The notes under the pieces were generated by a model. That model ran no database searches, was not told where the DNA came from, and was given only the letters and a program-made list of their open reading frames with translations. From Pseudoxanthomonas sangjuensis (GTDB lineage Bacteria; Pseudomonadota; Gammaproteobacteria; Xanthomonadales; Xanthomonadaceae): a DNA stretch of 64,000 nt. The first letter of the stretch is position 1, and each line of letters starts with the position of its first letter. The position numbers and the translations under genes were made by a program. The stretch spans positions 1 to 64,000 of the forward strand of contig NZ_PDWR01000009.1 in NCBI RefSeq assembly GCF_010211755.1, read 5' to 3'. Of this stretch, positions 45,208 to 53,727 are shown piece by piece.

Positions 45208-47883
45208 GTGAGCACCTACCGCCTCAAATCGGTCTTCCAGCCGCAGTCGGTGGCGATCATCGGCGGCAGCCCGCGCGAGCGTTCGGCCGGGCGCGCGGTG
45301 GCGCGCAACCTGCGCTCGTCCGGGTTCAAGGGACGGATCGGCTGGGTCAGCCCGAATTACAGCGAAATCGACGGCATCGCCACCGTCGCCCGCGTCAGCG
45401 GCCTGCCGTGGGTGCCCGACCTGGTCGTGGTCACCACCCCGGCCGGCATCGTGCCGAAGGTCGTCGCCGAGGCCGCCGCGCACGGCGCCGGCGCCGCGGT
45501 GATCCTGACCGCGATCGCGGACCCCGCGATCGCCGCGAAGGCGGGCGCCGCCGCGCGCGAACACGGCATGCGCCTGCTCGGTCCGCATTGCCTGGGCGTG
45601 ATCGCGCCGCACGCCGCGCTCAACGCCAGCATCGCCGCGCACACGCCGCCGCCGGGCGACCTGGCGCTGCTGTCGCAGTCCAGCGCCATTGCCGCGGCGC
45701 TGGTCGAATGGAGTTCCACCCGCGCCGTCGGCTTCTCCGCGGTGGTGTCGCTGGGCGATGCGATCGACGTCGACTTCGCCGACCTGCTCGACCACTTCGC
45801 CGTCGATCCGCGCACCCGCGCGATCCTGTTGTACGTGGAGCAGATCCGAAACGCGCGCAAGTTCATGTCGGCCGCGCGCGCGGCCGCGCGCGCCAAGCCG
45901 GTGGTCGTGGTGAAGTCGGGGCGGCGCGGCCCGCCGCTCAGCTTCGACGACGTCGGCATGCGCGCGCTGGCGCAGCCGGACGCGGTCTACGCCGCCGCGT
46001 TCCGCCGCGCCGGCCTGTTGCAGGTCAATGCGCTGGACGAACTGTTCGCTGCCGCCGAAACCCTCGGCCGGCTGCGCACCTTCCCCGGCCGCCGCCTCGC
46101 CATCCTCGGCAACGGCGGCGGCGTCGGCGCGCTGGCGCTGGACCAGTTGCAGCGGCTCGGCGGCACCGCGGCCGGGCTGTCGCCCGACACCGTCGCCAAG
46201 CTCGACAAGCTGCTGCCGGACGGCTGGTCGCGCGAGAACCCGGTCGACATCGTCGTCGACGCCGACGGCGTGCGCTACGCCACCGCGGTCGAGGCGTTGC
46301 TGGCGGACGCGGAAAACGACGCGCTGATGGTGATCAACGTGCCGACCGCGTTCACTTCGTCGGCGGAAGCGGCGCAGGGGCTGGCCGGCGCCATCGCGAA
46401 GAAGAAGGCCGGCAAGCCGGTGTTCGCAGTGTGGCTGGGCCGCGACGACGCGACCCTGGCCGCGCTCAACGCCGCGCGCGTGCCCAGCTACGCCACCGAA
46501 GCCGACGCGATCAGCGGCTTCATGCACCTGGTGCGCTACCGCGAGGCGCAGACCGCACTGATGGAAACCCCGCCGAGCCTGCCGCAGGATTTCGCGCCCG
46601 ACGTCGCCGCGGCGCGCGCGATCGTGCGGGACGCGCTGGCCAGGGGCGGCGGCCAGCTCGACGCCGGGGCCACGCTGCGCCTGCTCGCCGCCTACGGCAT
46701 CGCCGCCACGCCGGTGGCCGCGGTGGCCGACGCCGACGCGGCGGCGCGGGCGGCCGGGCCGTTGCTCGCCGCCGGCAAGGCCGTGGCGGTGAAGATCCAC
46801 TCGCCCGACATCGCCCACAAGAGTACGGTCGACGGCGTGCGCCTGAACCTCGCCACCGCGCAGGCGGTGCACGACGCCGCCGTCGACGTGCTGAAGCAGG
46901 CGCGCGAGAAGCGCCCGGATGCGCGCATCGAAGGCGTCGTCGTGCAAGCGATGGAAGAGCGCCCGGAACGCCGCGAACTGATCGCGGCGATCGCCGACGA
47001 CCCGCTGTTCGGGCCGGTGATCGTGTTCGGCCGCGGCGGCACCGCGGTGCGGGTGATCGACGACCTGGCCCTGGCGCTGCCGCCGCTCGACCTGCGCCTG
47101 GCGCACGAACTGATCGACCGGACCCGCGTGTCGCGCCGCCTGAAGTCCTACCGCGGCATGCCCGCGGTCGACGAGCGCGAGATCGCGCTGGTGCTGGTCA
47201 AGCTGGCGCAGCTGGCCGCCGACCTGCCGGAAATCCGGCAATTGAGCCTGAACCCGCTGCTGGCCGACCGCCACGGCGCGGTCGCGGTCGACGCGCGGGT
47301 GATCGTCGAGCCGATGCCGGCGCTGCACAAGGGCCGCGGCCACCCGCGCTTCGCGATCTTCCCGTATCCGCAGGAATGGGAGCGCCACATCGAACTGGCC
47401 GACGGTTCGCCGGCGTTCGTGCGCCCGGTGCGGCCGGAGGACGACGCGCTGTTCCGCGAATTCTTCACCCATGTCAGCGAGGAAGACCTGCGCCTGCGCT
47501 TCTTCCAGTCGGTGAAGCACTTCAGCCACGAATTCATCGCGCGCCTGACCCAGCTCGACTATGCGCGCTCGATCGCGCTGGTCGCGCTGGACGCGGACGG
47601 CGCGATGCTCGGTGCGGTGCGACTGATGGCCGACGCCAACTACGAGAAGGGCGAGTACGGCATCCTCGTCCGCTCGGACCTGAAGGGCCACGGCATCGGC
47701 TGGCGGCTGATGACGATCATGATCGAATACGCAGGCTGGCTGGGCCTGCGCGAGGTCGACGGCCAGGTGCTGCGCGAGAACCGCGGCATGCTGGCGATGT
47801 GCGAGCAACTCGGCTTCGACATCCGCCCCGACCCCGACGACCCGGGGTTGATGGAGGTCAGGTTGCCGGTGGGAAGGGCGTGA
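45208..47883 (+). CDS. bifunctional acyl-CoA synthetase (NDP-forming)-like / GNAT acetyltransferase, Pat type
   Basis: 891 residues in the order of Pat/YfiQ protein-lysine acetyltransferases. The CoA-binding domain has SVAIIGGSPRERSAGRAVARN, ligase-CoA domains have GPHCLGVIAPHAALNAS and LSQSSAIAAALVEWS, the ATP-grasp part has VAVKIHSPDIAHKSTVDGV and VVVQAMEERPERRELI, and the C-terminal GNAT domain (about 740-890) has FREFFTHVSEEDLRLRFFQ and GILVRSDLKGHGIGWRLM. In enterobacteria this protein acetylates and inactivates acetyl-CoA synthetase and other proteins. It starts at GTG 45208 with GAGGAA upstream. Single-gene unit. Confidence 0.92.
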   Translation: MSTYRLKSVFQPQSVAIIGGSPRERSAGRAVARNLRSSGFKGRIGWVSPNYSEIDGIATVARVSGLPWVPDLVVVTTPAGIVPKVVAEAAAHGAGAAVILTAIADPAIAAKAGAAAREHGMRLLGPHCLGVIAPHAALNASIAAHTPPPGDLALLSQSSAIAAALVEWSSTRAVGFSAVVSLGDAIDVDFADLLDHFAVDPRTRAILLYVEQIRNARKFMSAARAAARAKPVVVVKSGRRGPPLSFDDVGMRALAQPDAVYAAAFRRAGLLQVNALDELFAAAETLGRLRTFPGRRLAILGNGGGVGALALDQLQRLGGTAAGLSPDTVAKLDKLLPDGWSRENPVDIVVDADGVRYATAVEALLADAENDALMVINVPTAFTSSAEAAQGLAGAIAKKKAGKPVFAVWLGRDDATLAALNAARVPSYATEADAISGFMHLVRYREAQTALMETPPSLPQDFAPDVAAARAIVRDALARGGGQLDAGATLRLLAAYGIAATPVAAVADADAAARAAGPLLAAGKAVAVKIHSPDIAHKSTVDGVRLNLATAQAVHDAAVDVLKQAREKRPDARIEGVVVQAMEERPERRELIAAIADDPLFGPVIVFGRGGTAVRVIDDLALALPPLDLRLAHELIDRTRVSRRLKSYRGMPAVDEREIALVLVKLAQLAADLPEIRQLSLNPLLADRHGAVAVDARVIVEPMPALHKGRGHPRFAIFPYPQEWERHIELADGSPAFVRPVRPEDDALFREFFTHVSEEDLRLRFFQSVKHFSHEFIARLTQLDYARSIALVALDADGAMLGAVRLMADANYEKGEYGILVRSDLKGHGIGWRLMTIMIEYAGWLGLREVDGQVLRENRGMLAMCEQLGFDIRPDPDDPGLMEVRLPVGRA

Positions 47884-47892
47884 CATCTCGTC

Positions 47893-48073
47893 CCTTCTCC
47901 CTCCGGGAGAAGGTGGCGCGAAGCGCCGGATGAGGGTTCGGCGAAGCCGGCCATGCGCGAATTCCCGCGCCACGACGATATGCGCAATCCCGCCTGTTGA
48001 AACCATGTCGCGAGTTCGAGCTTTCCTGCTCCGCCGAACCCTCACCCCAACCCCTCTCCCGATGGGAGAGGGG
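47893..48073. repeat. second large mosaic inverted repeat of the 41731 family
   Basis: Hairpin CCTTCTCCC-TCC-GGGAGAAGG at the left, CGGATGAGGGTTCGGC next, then a unique centre. At the right are TGCTCCGCCGAACCCTCACC and CCCCTCTCCC-GAT-GGGAGAGGGG (48051-48073), followed by CTTTTTG. The right hairpin plus T-run looks like a rho-independent terminator, yet it stands 46 bases before the DUF885 gene, so it should end transcription from the Pat gene. Confidence 0.85.
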
Positions 48074-48118
48074 CTTTTTGGTGCGATGATTGCTCGTCCT
48101 CTGCGCCGCTACGTTTCC

Positions 48119-49882
48119 ATGACCCGACCGCTGTTCCTGCTGGCTCTCCTGTTCGCGGCCATTCCCCTCGCCCGCGCGCAGGAGTCCGGCGCCGACGCCG
48201 CGTTCCGCGCCATCTACGAAACCGAATGGGCCTGGCGCCAGGCCGAACTGGGGCAGGCCGACGAGGACAGCGACTCCACCGGCAACAACCCGCACCTGCC
48301 CGACGTCGGCCCCGCGGCGCAGGCCGCGCGCCGCGCGAAGTGGGAAGCCGTGCTGGCGCAGCTGGACAAGCTCGACATCGCACGGCTCTCGCCCGAGAAC
48401 CGCATCAACCTGGCGATCTACCGGCCGCAGGTCGAGAACCTGATCGCCGAGGTGCGCTTCCGCGCCTACGAGATGCCGTTCAACGCCGACAGCTCGTTCT
48501 GGTCGAACCTGGGTTTCATGGCGCGCGCGCCGATGCAAGACGCCGCCGCGCTGCGCGCCTACATCTCGCGGCTCAACGACGTGCCGCGCTACTTCGACCA
48601 GCAGATCGGCAACATGCGCGCCGGATTGAAGCGGGGCTTCAGCGTGCCGCGCGCGGTGCTGGACGGCCGCGACGTGTCGATCGCGGCGGTCGCGGAGCTG
48701 AAGGACCCGGCCCAGTCCGCGTTCTACGCGCCGTTCACGAAGTTGCCGGCGCGGATTCCGGCCGAAGCGCAGGAACAGCTGCGCGCCGAAGCGAAGGCGG
48801 CGATCTCCGGTTCGGTGATCCCCGCCTACGCGAAGCTGCTGGCCTTCTTCCGCGACGAGTACGTGCCGCAGGCGCGCACCACCCTCGCCGCCGAGGCGAT
48901 GCCGGATGGCAAGGCTTTCTACCGCCAGCAGATCCGCGAATACACCACGCTCGACCTGTCGCCGGAGGAAATACACCGGATCGGCCTCGACGAAGTGGCG
49001 CGCATCCAGTCCGAAATGGACGCGATCATCAAGCAGGTCGGCTTCAAGGGTTCGTTCGCCGATTTCCTGGCGTTCCTGCGCACCGACCCGCGGTTCTACG
49101 CGAAGACGCCGCAGGAACTGCTGGACCGCGCCGCGTGGATTGCCAAGCGCGTCGACGGCGAGATCGGCAAGCTGATCGGCACCCTGCCGCGCGGGCGCTT
49201 CGCGATCGTGGAAGTGCCGCCGGACATCGCCCCGTTCTGGACCGCCGGCCGCGGCGGCGTCGACACCTACTGGCTCAACACCTACGACCTGCCGTCGCGC
49301 CCGCTGTACAACCTGCCGGCGCTGACCCTGCACGAATCCTCGCCCGGGCATTCGCTGCAGGGCGCGCTGGCCGAGGAACAGGGCGCGCAGCCGGACTTCC
49401 GCCGCAAGAACTACATTTCCGCCTACGGCGAGGGCTGGGGCCTGTATGCGGAAAAGCTCGGCGAGGAGATGGGCATCTACCAGACCCCGTACGAGGAGTT
49501 CGGCCGCCTGACCTACGAGATGTGGCGCGCCTGCCGGCTGGTCATCGACACCGGCGTGCACCACTACGGCTGGAGCCGCGTGCAGGCGCAGGCCTACCTG
49601 CGCGAGCGCACCGCGCTGAGCGAGCACGAGGTCACCACCGAGGTCGACCGCTACATCTCCTGGCCGGCGCAGGCGCTGAGCTACAAGCTGGGCGAGATCG
49701 CGATCGTGCGCCTGCGGGCCGAGGCCGAGAAGGAACTGGGGCCGAAATTCGACGTCCGCGCCTTCCACGACGCCGTGCTCAGTCAGGGCTCGGTGCCGCT
49801 GCCGGTGCTGGAAAGCCAGATCCGCGCGTTCATCGCCCGGGCCAAGGCCGCCCCGGGCGGCGCGGCCAGGACCGCGCCGTGA
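48119..49882 (+). CDS. exported DUF885-family putative metallohydrolase
   Basis: 587 residues with a signal peptide (MTRPLFLLALLFAAIPLARA). The family core is the zinc-site-like motif LHESSPGHSLQ followed by YGEGWGLYAEKLGEEMG, EMWRACRLVIDTGVHHYGWS and EVDRYISWPAQALSYKLGE. These are the standard DUF885 landmarks, which resemble a carboxypeptidase-like gluzincin fold. DUF885 proteins are common in protein-degrading Xanthomonadaceae, and their peptides are not known. The ATG at 48119 is chosen because it gives the signal peptide; sequence upstream belongs to the repeat. Confidence 0.9.
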   Translation: MTRPLFLLALLFAAIPLARAQESGADAAFRAIYETEWAWRQAELGQADEDSDSTGNNPHLPDVGPAAQAARRAKWEAVLAQLDKLDIARLSPENRINLAIYRPQVENLIAEVRFRAYEMPFNADSSFWSNLGFMARAPMQDAAALRAYISRLNDVPRYFDQQIGNMRAGLKRGFSVPRAVLDGRDVSIAAVAELKDPAQSAFYAPFTKLPARIPAEAQEQLRAEAKAAISGSVIPAYAKLLAFFRDEYVPQARTTLAAEAMPDGKAFYRQQIREYTTLDLSPEEIHRIGLDEVARIQSEMDAIIKQVGFKGSFADFLAFLRTDPRFYAKTPQELLDRAAWIAKRVDGEIGKLIGTLPRGRFAIVEVPPDIAPFWTAGRGGVDTYWLNTYDLPSRPLYNLPALTLHESSPGHSLQGALAEEQGAQPDFRRKNYISAYGEGWGLYAEKLGEEMGIYQTPYEEFGRLTYEMWRACRLVIDTGVHHYGWSRVQAQAYLRERTALSEHEVTTEVDRYISWPAQALSYKLGEIAIVRLRAEAEKELGPKFDVRAFHDAVLSQGSVPLPVLESQIRAFIARAKAAPGGAARTAP

Positions 49883-49945
49883 CCCGCCGGCGCCCTGCCG
49901 TCGCAGCCGCCCCCGAGACGGGACCGGCCGATCCGGCGTAAGTGT

Positions 49946-49974
49946 TTGCATGGAAAGGAAAACCCGGGCATAAT
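49946..49974 (+). promoter_or_regulatory. promoter of the rpmB-rpmG operon
   Basis: -35 TTGCAT (49946-49951), 17-base spacer, -10 CATAAT (49969-49974). RNA should start near 49981, leaving a leader of about 110 bases before rpmB. Good spacing and the right place for a strong ribosomal-protein promoter. The leader may hold a regulatory fold, but none was identified. Confidence 0.75.
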
Positions 49975-50093
49975 GCACGGCTCGCTGCGTCCGCCCCGGC
50001 CGGGTTCCAGTCCCCGGGTGAGTTAGCCGCAGGCCGAGGCCGCCGTTTCCCGGGCTATGGGAGACACCCACACATTCGAGAAGGTGCACAACG

Positions 50094-50330
50094 ATGTCCC
50101 GCGTATGCCAAGTTTCCGGCAAGCGTGTGCAGACGGGCAACAACGTCTCCCACGCCAACAACCGTACCCGCCGCCGCTTCCTGCCCAACCTGCACGAGCG
50201 CCGCTTCTGGGTCGCCAGCGAGAACCGCTGGGTCAAGCTGAAGGTTTCCGCGCACTCGCTGCGCACCATCGACAAGGTCGGCATCGACGCCGTCCTGGCC
50301 GAGCTGCGCGCGCGCGGCGAGAAGATCTGA
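50094..50330 (+). CDS. rpmB: 50S ribosomal protein L28
   Basis: 78 residues: [20 protein letters not shown], then [15 protein letters not shown] and [15 protein letters not shown]. This is the standard L28 form. The single Cys is not part of a zinc-binding set. GAAGG precedes the ATG. First gene of the rpmB-rpmG operon, 11 bases before rpmG. Confidence 0.98.
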   Translation: MSRVCQVSGKRVQTGNNVSHANNRTRRRFLPNLHERRFWVASENRWVKLKVSAHSLRTIDKVGIDAVLAELRARGEKI

Positions 50331-50341
50331 GGAGATAGGAC

Positions 50342-50506
50342 ATGGCAGGCAAGCGCGACAAGATCAAGCTGGTGTCCACGGCCGATACCGGCCACTTCTA
50401 CACCACCGACAAGAACAAGAAGAACACCCCCGGGAAGATGGAAATGAAGAAGTACGACCCGGTGGTGCGCAAGCACGTGATCTACAAGGAAGCGAAGATC
50501 AAGTGA
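50342..50506 (+). CDS. rpmG: 50S ribosomal protein L33
   Basis: 54 residues: [20 protein letters not shown], then [19 protein letters not shown] and [14 protein letters not shown]. This is the Cys-free (C-minus, zinc-independent) form of L33 typical of proteobacteria. GAGGAGATAGG precedes the ATG. It ends 77 bases before a strong terminator. Confidence 0.98.
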   Translation: MAGKRDKIKLVSTADTGHFYTTDKNKKNTPGKMEMKKYDPVVRKHVIYKEAKIK

Positions 50507-50583
50507 CGCCGCGGCGCGTTCGCTTGGCGAACGCCTTTGCCGCCGCGCCATCCCCGCGAAAACGGGGATCCGGTTCCGCGAGG

Positions 50584-50610
50584 AAACCCGCCGCAAGGCG
50601 GGTTTTCTTT
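50584..50610 (+). terminator. rho-independent terminator of rpmB-rpmG
   Basis: 9-bp stem AAACCCGCC (50584-50592) with 50597-50605, GCAA tetraloop, then TCTTTT. Classic form. A weaker hairpin (CATCCCCGCG / CGGGGATC type) lies 20-35 bases upstream. Confidence 0.92.
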
Positions 50611-50733
50611 TGGGCGCGCGGAATCCCCGGGGTCGAAATCGCCGTTCGCCCGCCTCCGACGCCCCCTCTCCGCCAGCAGCGACGGGAAGGCGGTTCGACC
50701 CAAATTTTCGCGCGGGCTGGCAGAATCGCCGCC

Positions 50734-50763
50734 ATGCCGACCCCGCCCGGCCCCGCGCGATGA
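50734..50763 (+). other. possible 9-codon leader ORF coupled to cls
   Basis: ATG at 50734 encodes MPTPPGPAR; its TGA overlaps the cls ATG as ATGA. A CAGAAT -10-like box (50721-50726) would start the RNA at this ATG, so the leader may be read without a ribosome site. The cls start itself is preceded only by CCCCGCGCG. It contains Pro-Pro-Gly, a sequence known to stall ribosomes lacking EF-P. Inference only. Confidence 0.4.
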
Positions 50764-52181
50764 CGGATTTCACCTGGTCGCTCAGCACCTGGCTGCTGGT
50801 CGTGGACTGGGTCGTGCGCCTGGCTTCGTTGCTGTGGATCCCGGCACGGACCAACCCGGCGGCCGCGCGCAGCTGGCTGCTGCTGATCGCCTTCGTGCCG
50901 CTGCTCGGCCTGCCGCTGTACCTGCTGTTCGGCCACCCGTGGCTGTCGCGCGAACGCATCCGCCGGCAGGCGCTGGCCTCGCAGGTGATCCGCGAGCAGC
51001 AGGCGCCGCTCAGGCACCTGCGCTGGACGCCCGGAGGCGACGGCGCCGATGCCGAAATGGTGCCGCTGGTCGAGCAGCTCGGCGACTTCATGCCGACCCA
51101 CGGCAACGCGATCGAACTGCTCGACGACTACGACGCTTCGCTGCGCGCGCTGATCGACGACATCGACCGCGCGCGGCAGCGCGTGCACCTGCTCTATTAC
51201 CTGATGTTCGACGACGCGGTCGGCGACGCCATCGCCGCCGCGCTGAAGCGTGCCGCCGCACGCGGCGTGCAGTGCAGGCTGCTGCTGGACGCGGTCGGCG
51301 CCAAGCGCGGCCTGCGCCGCTACGCCGCGGAACTGCGCCTGGCCGGCGTGCAGGTGCACGACCTGCTGCCCGGCGGCCTGCGCTGGCGCCGCAGCGGGCG
51401 CATGGACCTGCGCAACCACCGCAAGGTCGCGGTGATCGACAACGACGCGGCCTACGTCGGCTCGCAGAACCTGGCCACCGCGGAATTCGTGCCCGGCTTC
51501 CCCAACCGCGAACTGGTCGCGCGCGTGCGCGGGCCGGCGGTGGCGCACCTGGAGGCGGTGTTCGCCAGCGACTGGTTCATCGAGACCGGCGAGCGCCTGG
51601 AGGTCGCGCCGACCGCGCCGGTGCAGCACGCCGACGTCGCCGCGCAACTGCTGCCGAGCGGCCCGGCGTATCCGTTCGCGAACGCGCGCGACACGGTCAA
51701 CGCGCTGATCCACCTGGCCAAGCGCCGGCTGGTGCTGGTCACGCCGTACTTCGTGCCGGACGACGCCACGCTGAGCGCGCTGCGCATCGCCGCGCTGTCC
51801 GGGGTCGAGACGCAGCTGATCCTGTCGGCCAGCAACAACCAGCGGCTGACCGCGTGGGCACAGGAGTCGTACTTCGAGGAACTGCTGGCCAGCGGGGTGA
51901 AGATCGCGCTGTACCGCCCGCGGTTCCTCCACGCCAAGCACCTGAGCGTGGACGACGGCATGGCGCTGGTCGGCTCGATCAACCTCGACATCCGCTCGTT
52001 CGCGCTGAACGCGGAGATCGGCCTGCTCTGCTACGACCGCGGCGTGGTCGCGCGGATGCGCGAAATCGAGGCCTCGTACCTGGCCGATGCCGACTCCGTG
52101 TCGCTCGCGGCGTGGAAGGACCGCCCGGCGTGGCGGCGCAGCCGCGAGGGGTTCGCGCGGCTGATGGATTTCCTGATGTGA
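50760..52181 (+). CDS. cls: cardiolipin synthase, phospholipase D family
   Basis: 473-residue inner-membrane enzyme that joins two phosphatidylglycerols to cardiolipin. Two N-terminal hydrophobic segments (WLLVVDWVVRLASLLWI and WLLLIAFVPLLGLPLYLLFG) precede two PLD domains. The first HKD motif is NHRKVAVIDNDAAYVGSQN and the second is HAKHLSVDDGMALVGSINLD. The length fits ClsA-type enzymes. The ATG at 50760 overlaps the stop of the 9-codon leader. It is preceded by the ribosomal-protein terminator, so it is transcribed separately. Confidence 0.94.
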   Translation: MTDFTWSLSTWLLVVDWVVRLASLLWIPARTNPAAARSWLLLIAFVPLLGLPLYLLFGHPWLSRERIRRQALASQVIREQQAPLRHLRWTPGGDGADAEMVPLVEQLGDFMPTHGNAIELLDDYDASLRALIDDIDRARQRVHLLYYLMFDDAVGDAIAAALKRAAARGVQCRLLLDAVGAKRGLRRYAAELRLAGVQVHDLLPGGLRWRRSGRMDLRNHRKVAVIDNDAAYVGSQNLATAEFVPGFPNRELVARVRGPAVAHLEAVFASDWFIETGERLEVAPTAPVQHADVAAQLLPSGPAYPFANARDTVNALIHLAKRRLVLVTPYFVPDDATLSALRIAALSGVETQLILSASNNQRLTAWAQESYFEELLASGVKIALYRPRFLHAKHLSVDDGMALVGSINLDIRSFALNAEIGLLCYDRGVVARMREIEASYLADADSVSLAAWKDRPAWRRSREGFARLMDFLM

Positions 52182-52236
52182 GTGATTCCCGTTCTTCCCG
52201 ACGGCCGCAAGGCCTTCTGCCCCCTACAATGTGCCG

Positions 52237-53622
52237 ATGACGGACGGAGCGGACGACGCGGTTTTCGACATCGCCATCATCGGCGGCGGCGCGGGCGGCG
52301 TGCTGACCGCGATCCACGCGCTGCGGCTGGCACGTACGCCGGCGCGCATCGTGCTGGTCGAACCCTCGCCGGTGCTGGCGCAGGGCGTGGCCTATGCGAC
52401 CCGGCACGCGGAGCACCTGCTCAACGTGCCGGCGCGCGGCATGAGCGCGTTCGACGACCGGCCGGGCGACTTCGTCGATTTCCTGGCGGCCGGCGCGGCG
52501 GAACGCGACGCACTGGCCGGACGCTACGCCGAACGCCGCCGCTACGCCGACTACCTGCGCACGCGGCTGGAACAGGCGCGGCAGGCGAGCGCGGCGACGC
52601 TGCGGGTCGTGCAGGACCGCGCCGCCGGACTCGGCTTCGCCGACGACGGATCGATCGAACTGGAGCTGCACGGCGGCGCGTCCCTGCGCGCGCGCGGCGC
52701 CGTGCTCGCGATCGGCAACACGCCGCGGCCGCTGCCGGCGCGCGGCGCGGGCGCGCTGCCCGCGTCCAGGCTGCTGGCCGCCTGGGATTACGACGCGATC
52801 AAGGGCATCGACCACGACGCCGACGTCTGCGTCGTCGGTTCCGGACTGAGCATGGCCGATGCGCTGATGAGCCTGGCCGACAACGGCCACCGCGGCGAGC
52901 TGCACGTGCTGTCGCGCCACGCACTGCTGCCGATGGCGCACGCGGCGACGCCGGATTCGGCCGATTTCGACATCGAACCGCTGCTGGCGATGGGACTGCG
53001 CGGGCGGGTGCGCGCGCTGCGCGGGCACGCGCACGGCGGCGCCCGGAACGGCCTGCCGTGGCAGGCGGCGATGGAGCGCCTGCGCCCGCACGGGCAGGCG
53101 CTGTGGCAATCGCTGCCGTCCGGCGAGCAGCGCCGCTTCCTGCGCCACGTCGTACGCCATTGGGACGTGCACCGCCACCGCATCGCGCCGCAGGTGCATG
53201 CGCGGATCGAGGGACTGCGCGAAAGCGGCCAGTTGCGCGTGCATCGCGGCCGCCTGCGCCACGTGATCGCGCAGGGCAACTGCGTGCGCATGGGCTGGCA
53301 GCAGCGCGACGGCAGCCTGCGCGAATTCGACGTCGACGTGCTGGTCAACGCCACCGGCGTCGAGTTGCGCGCACAGACCATGCGCAACGCGCTGCTCGAC
53401 GGCCTGCTCGGCCATGGCCATGCGCGGCCCGGCCCGCACGGCATCGGCGTGGACACCGCGCCCGACGGCCGCGTGCTCGACGCCGGCGGCCGCGCGCAGC
53501 CGCGGCTGTACGCGCTGGGCAGCCTGCGCATCGGCAGCCTGTGGGAAAGCATCGCGGTACCGGAACTGCGCGGGCAGGCGGAAGCCGCGGCGCGCGCGCT
53601 GCTCGGGCAAGGCAAGGAGTGA
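52237..53622 (+). CDS. FAD/NAD(P)-binding protein of the NAD_binding_9 type
   Basis: 461 residues. The dinucleotide motif is DIAIIGGGAGGVLTAIHALR, followed by LVEPSPVLAQGVAYATRHAEHLLNVPA (the conserved GVAYxT...HLLNVPA block of PF13454), then a second site VCVVGSGLSMADALMSLA. The C-terminal VNATGVELR and LYALGSLRIGSLWESIAVPELRGQA close the fold. The family includes adenylate-reductase-like and uncharacterised oxidoreductases; the substrate is unknown. The ATG at 52237 is 7 bases after TACAAT (52225-52230), so the message is probably leaderless. A GTG at 52231 is too close to that box. Confidence 0.85.
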   Translation: MTDGADDAVFDIAIIGGGAGGVLTAIHALRLARTPARIVLVEPSPVLAQGVAYATRHAEHLLNVPARGMSAFDDRPGDFVDFLAAGAAERDALAGRYAERRRYADYLRTRLEQARQASAATLRVVQDRAAGLGFADDGSIELELHGGASLRARGAVLAIGNTPRPLPARGAGALPASRLLAAWDYDAIKGIDHDADVCVVGSGLSMADALMSLADNGHRGELHVLSRHALLPMAHAATPDSADFDIEPLLAMGLRGRVRALRGHAHGGARNGLPWQAAMERLRPHGQALWQSLPSGEQRRFLRHVVRHWDVHRHRIAPQVHARIEGLRESGQLRVHRGRLRHVIAQGNCVRMGWQQRDGSLREFDVDVLVNATGVELRAQTMRNALLDGLLGHGHARPGPHGIGVDTAPDGRVLDAGGRAQPRLYALGSLRIGSLWESIAVPELRGQAEAAARALLGQGKE

Positions 53623-53727
53623 GCGGAGAGGAGTGAGAAACGAGCGGGAGCGCAGACCCCTTCCTCGCTTCTCACTCCTCTCCGCTCACTTCTCCTGTCC
53701 CATCCGCCCCGGCGTAGAATCCGGGCG

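Noticed and set aside
50057-50338. Frame-shifted 93-residue ORF over rpmB
   Set aside because: rpmB is unmistakable in the other frame and has its own ribosome site.
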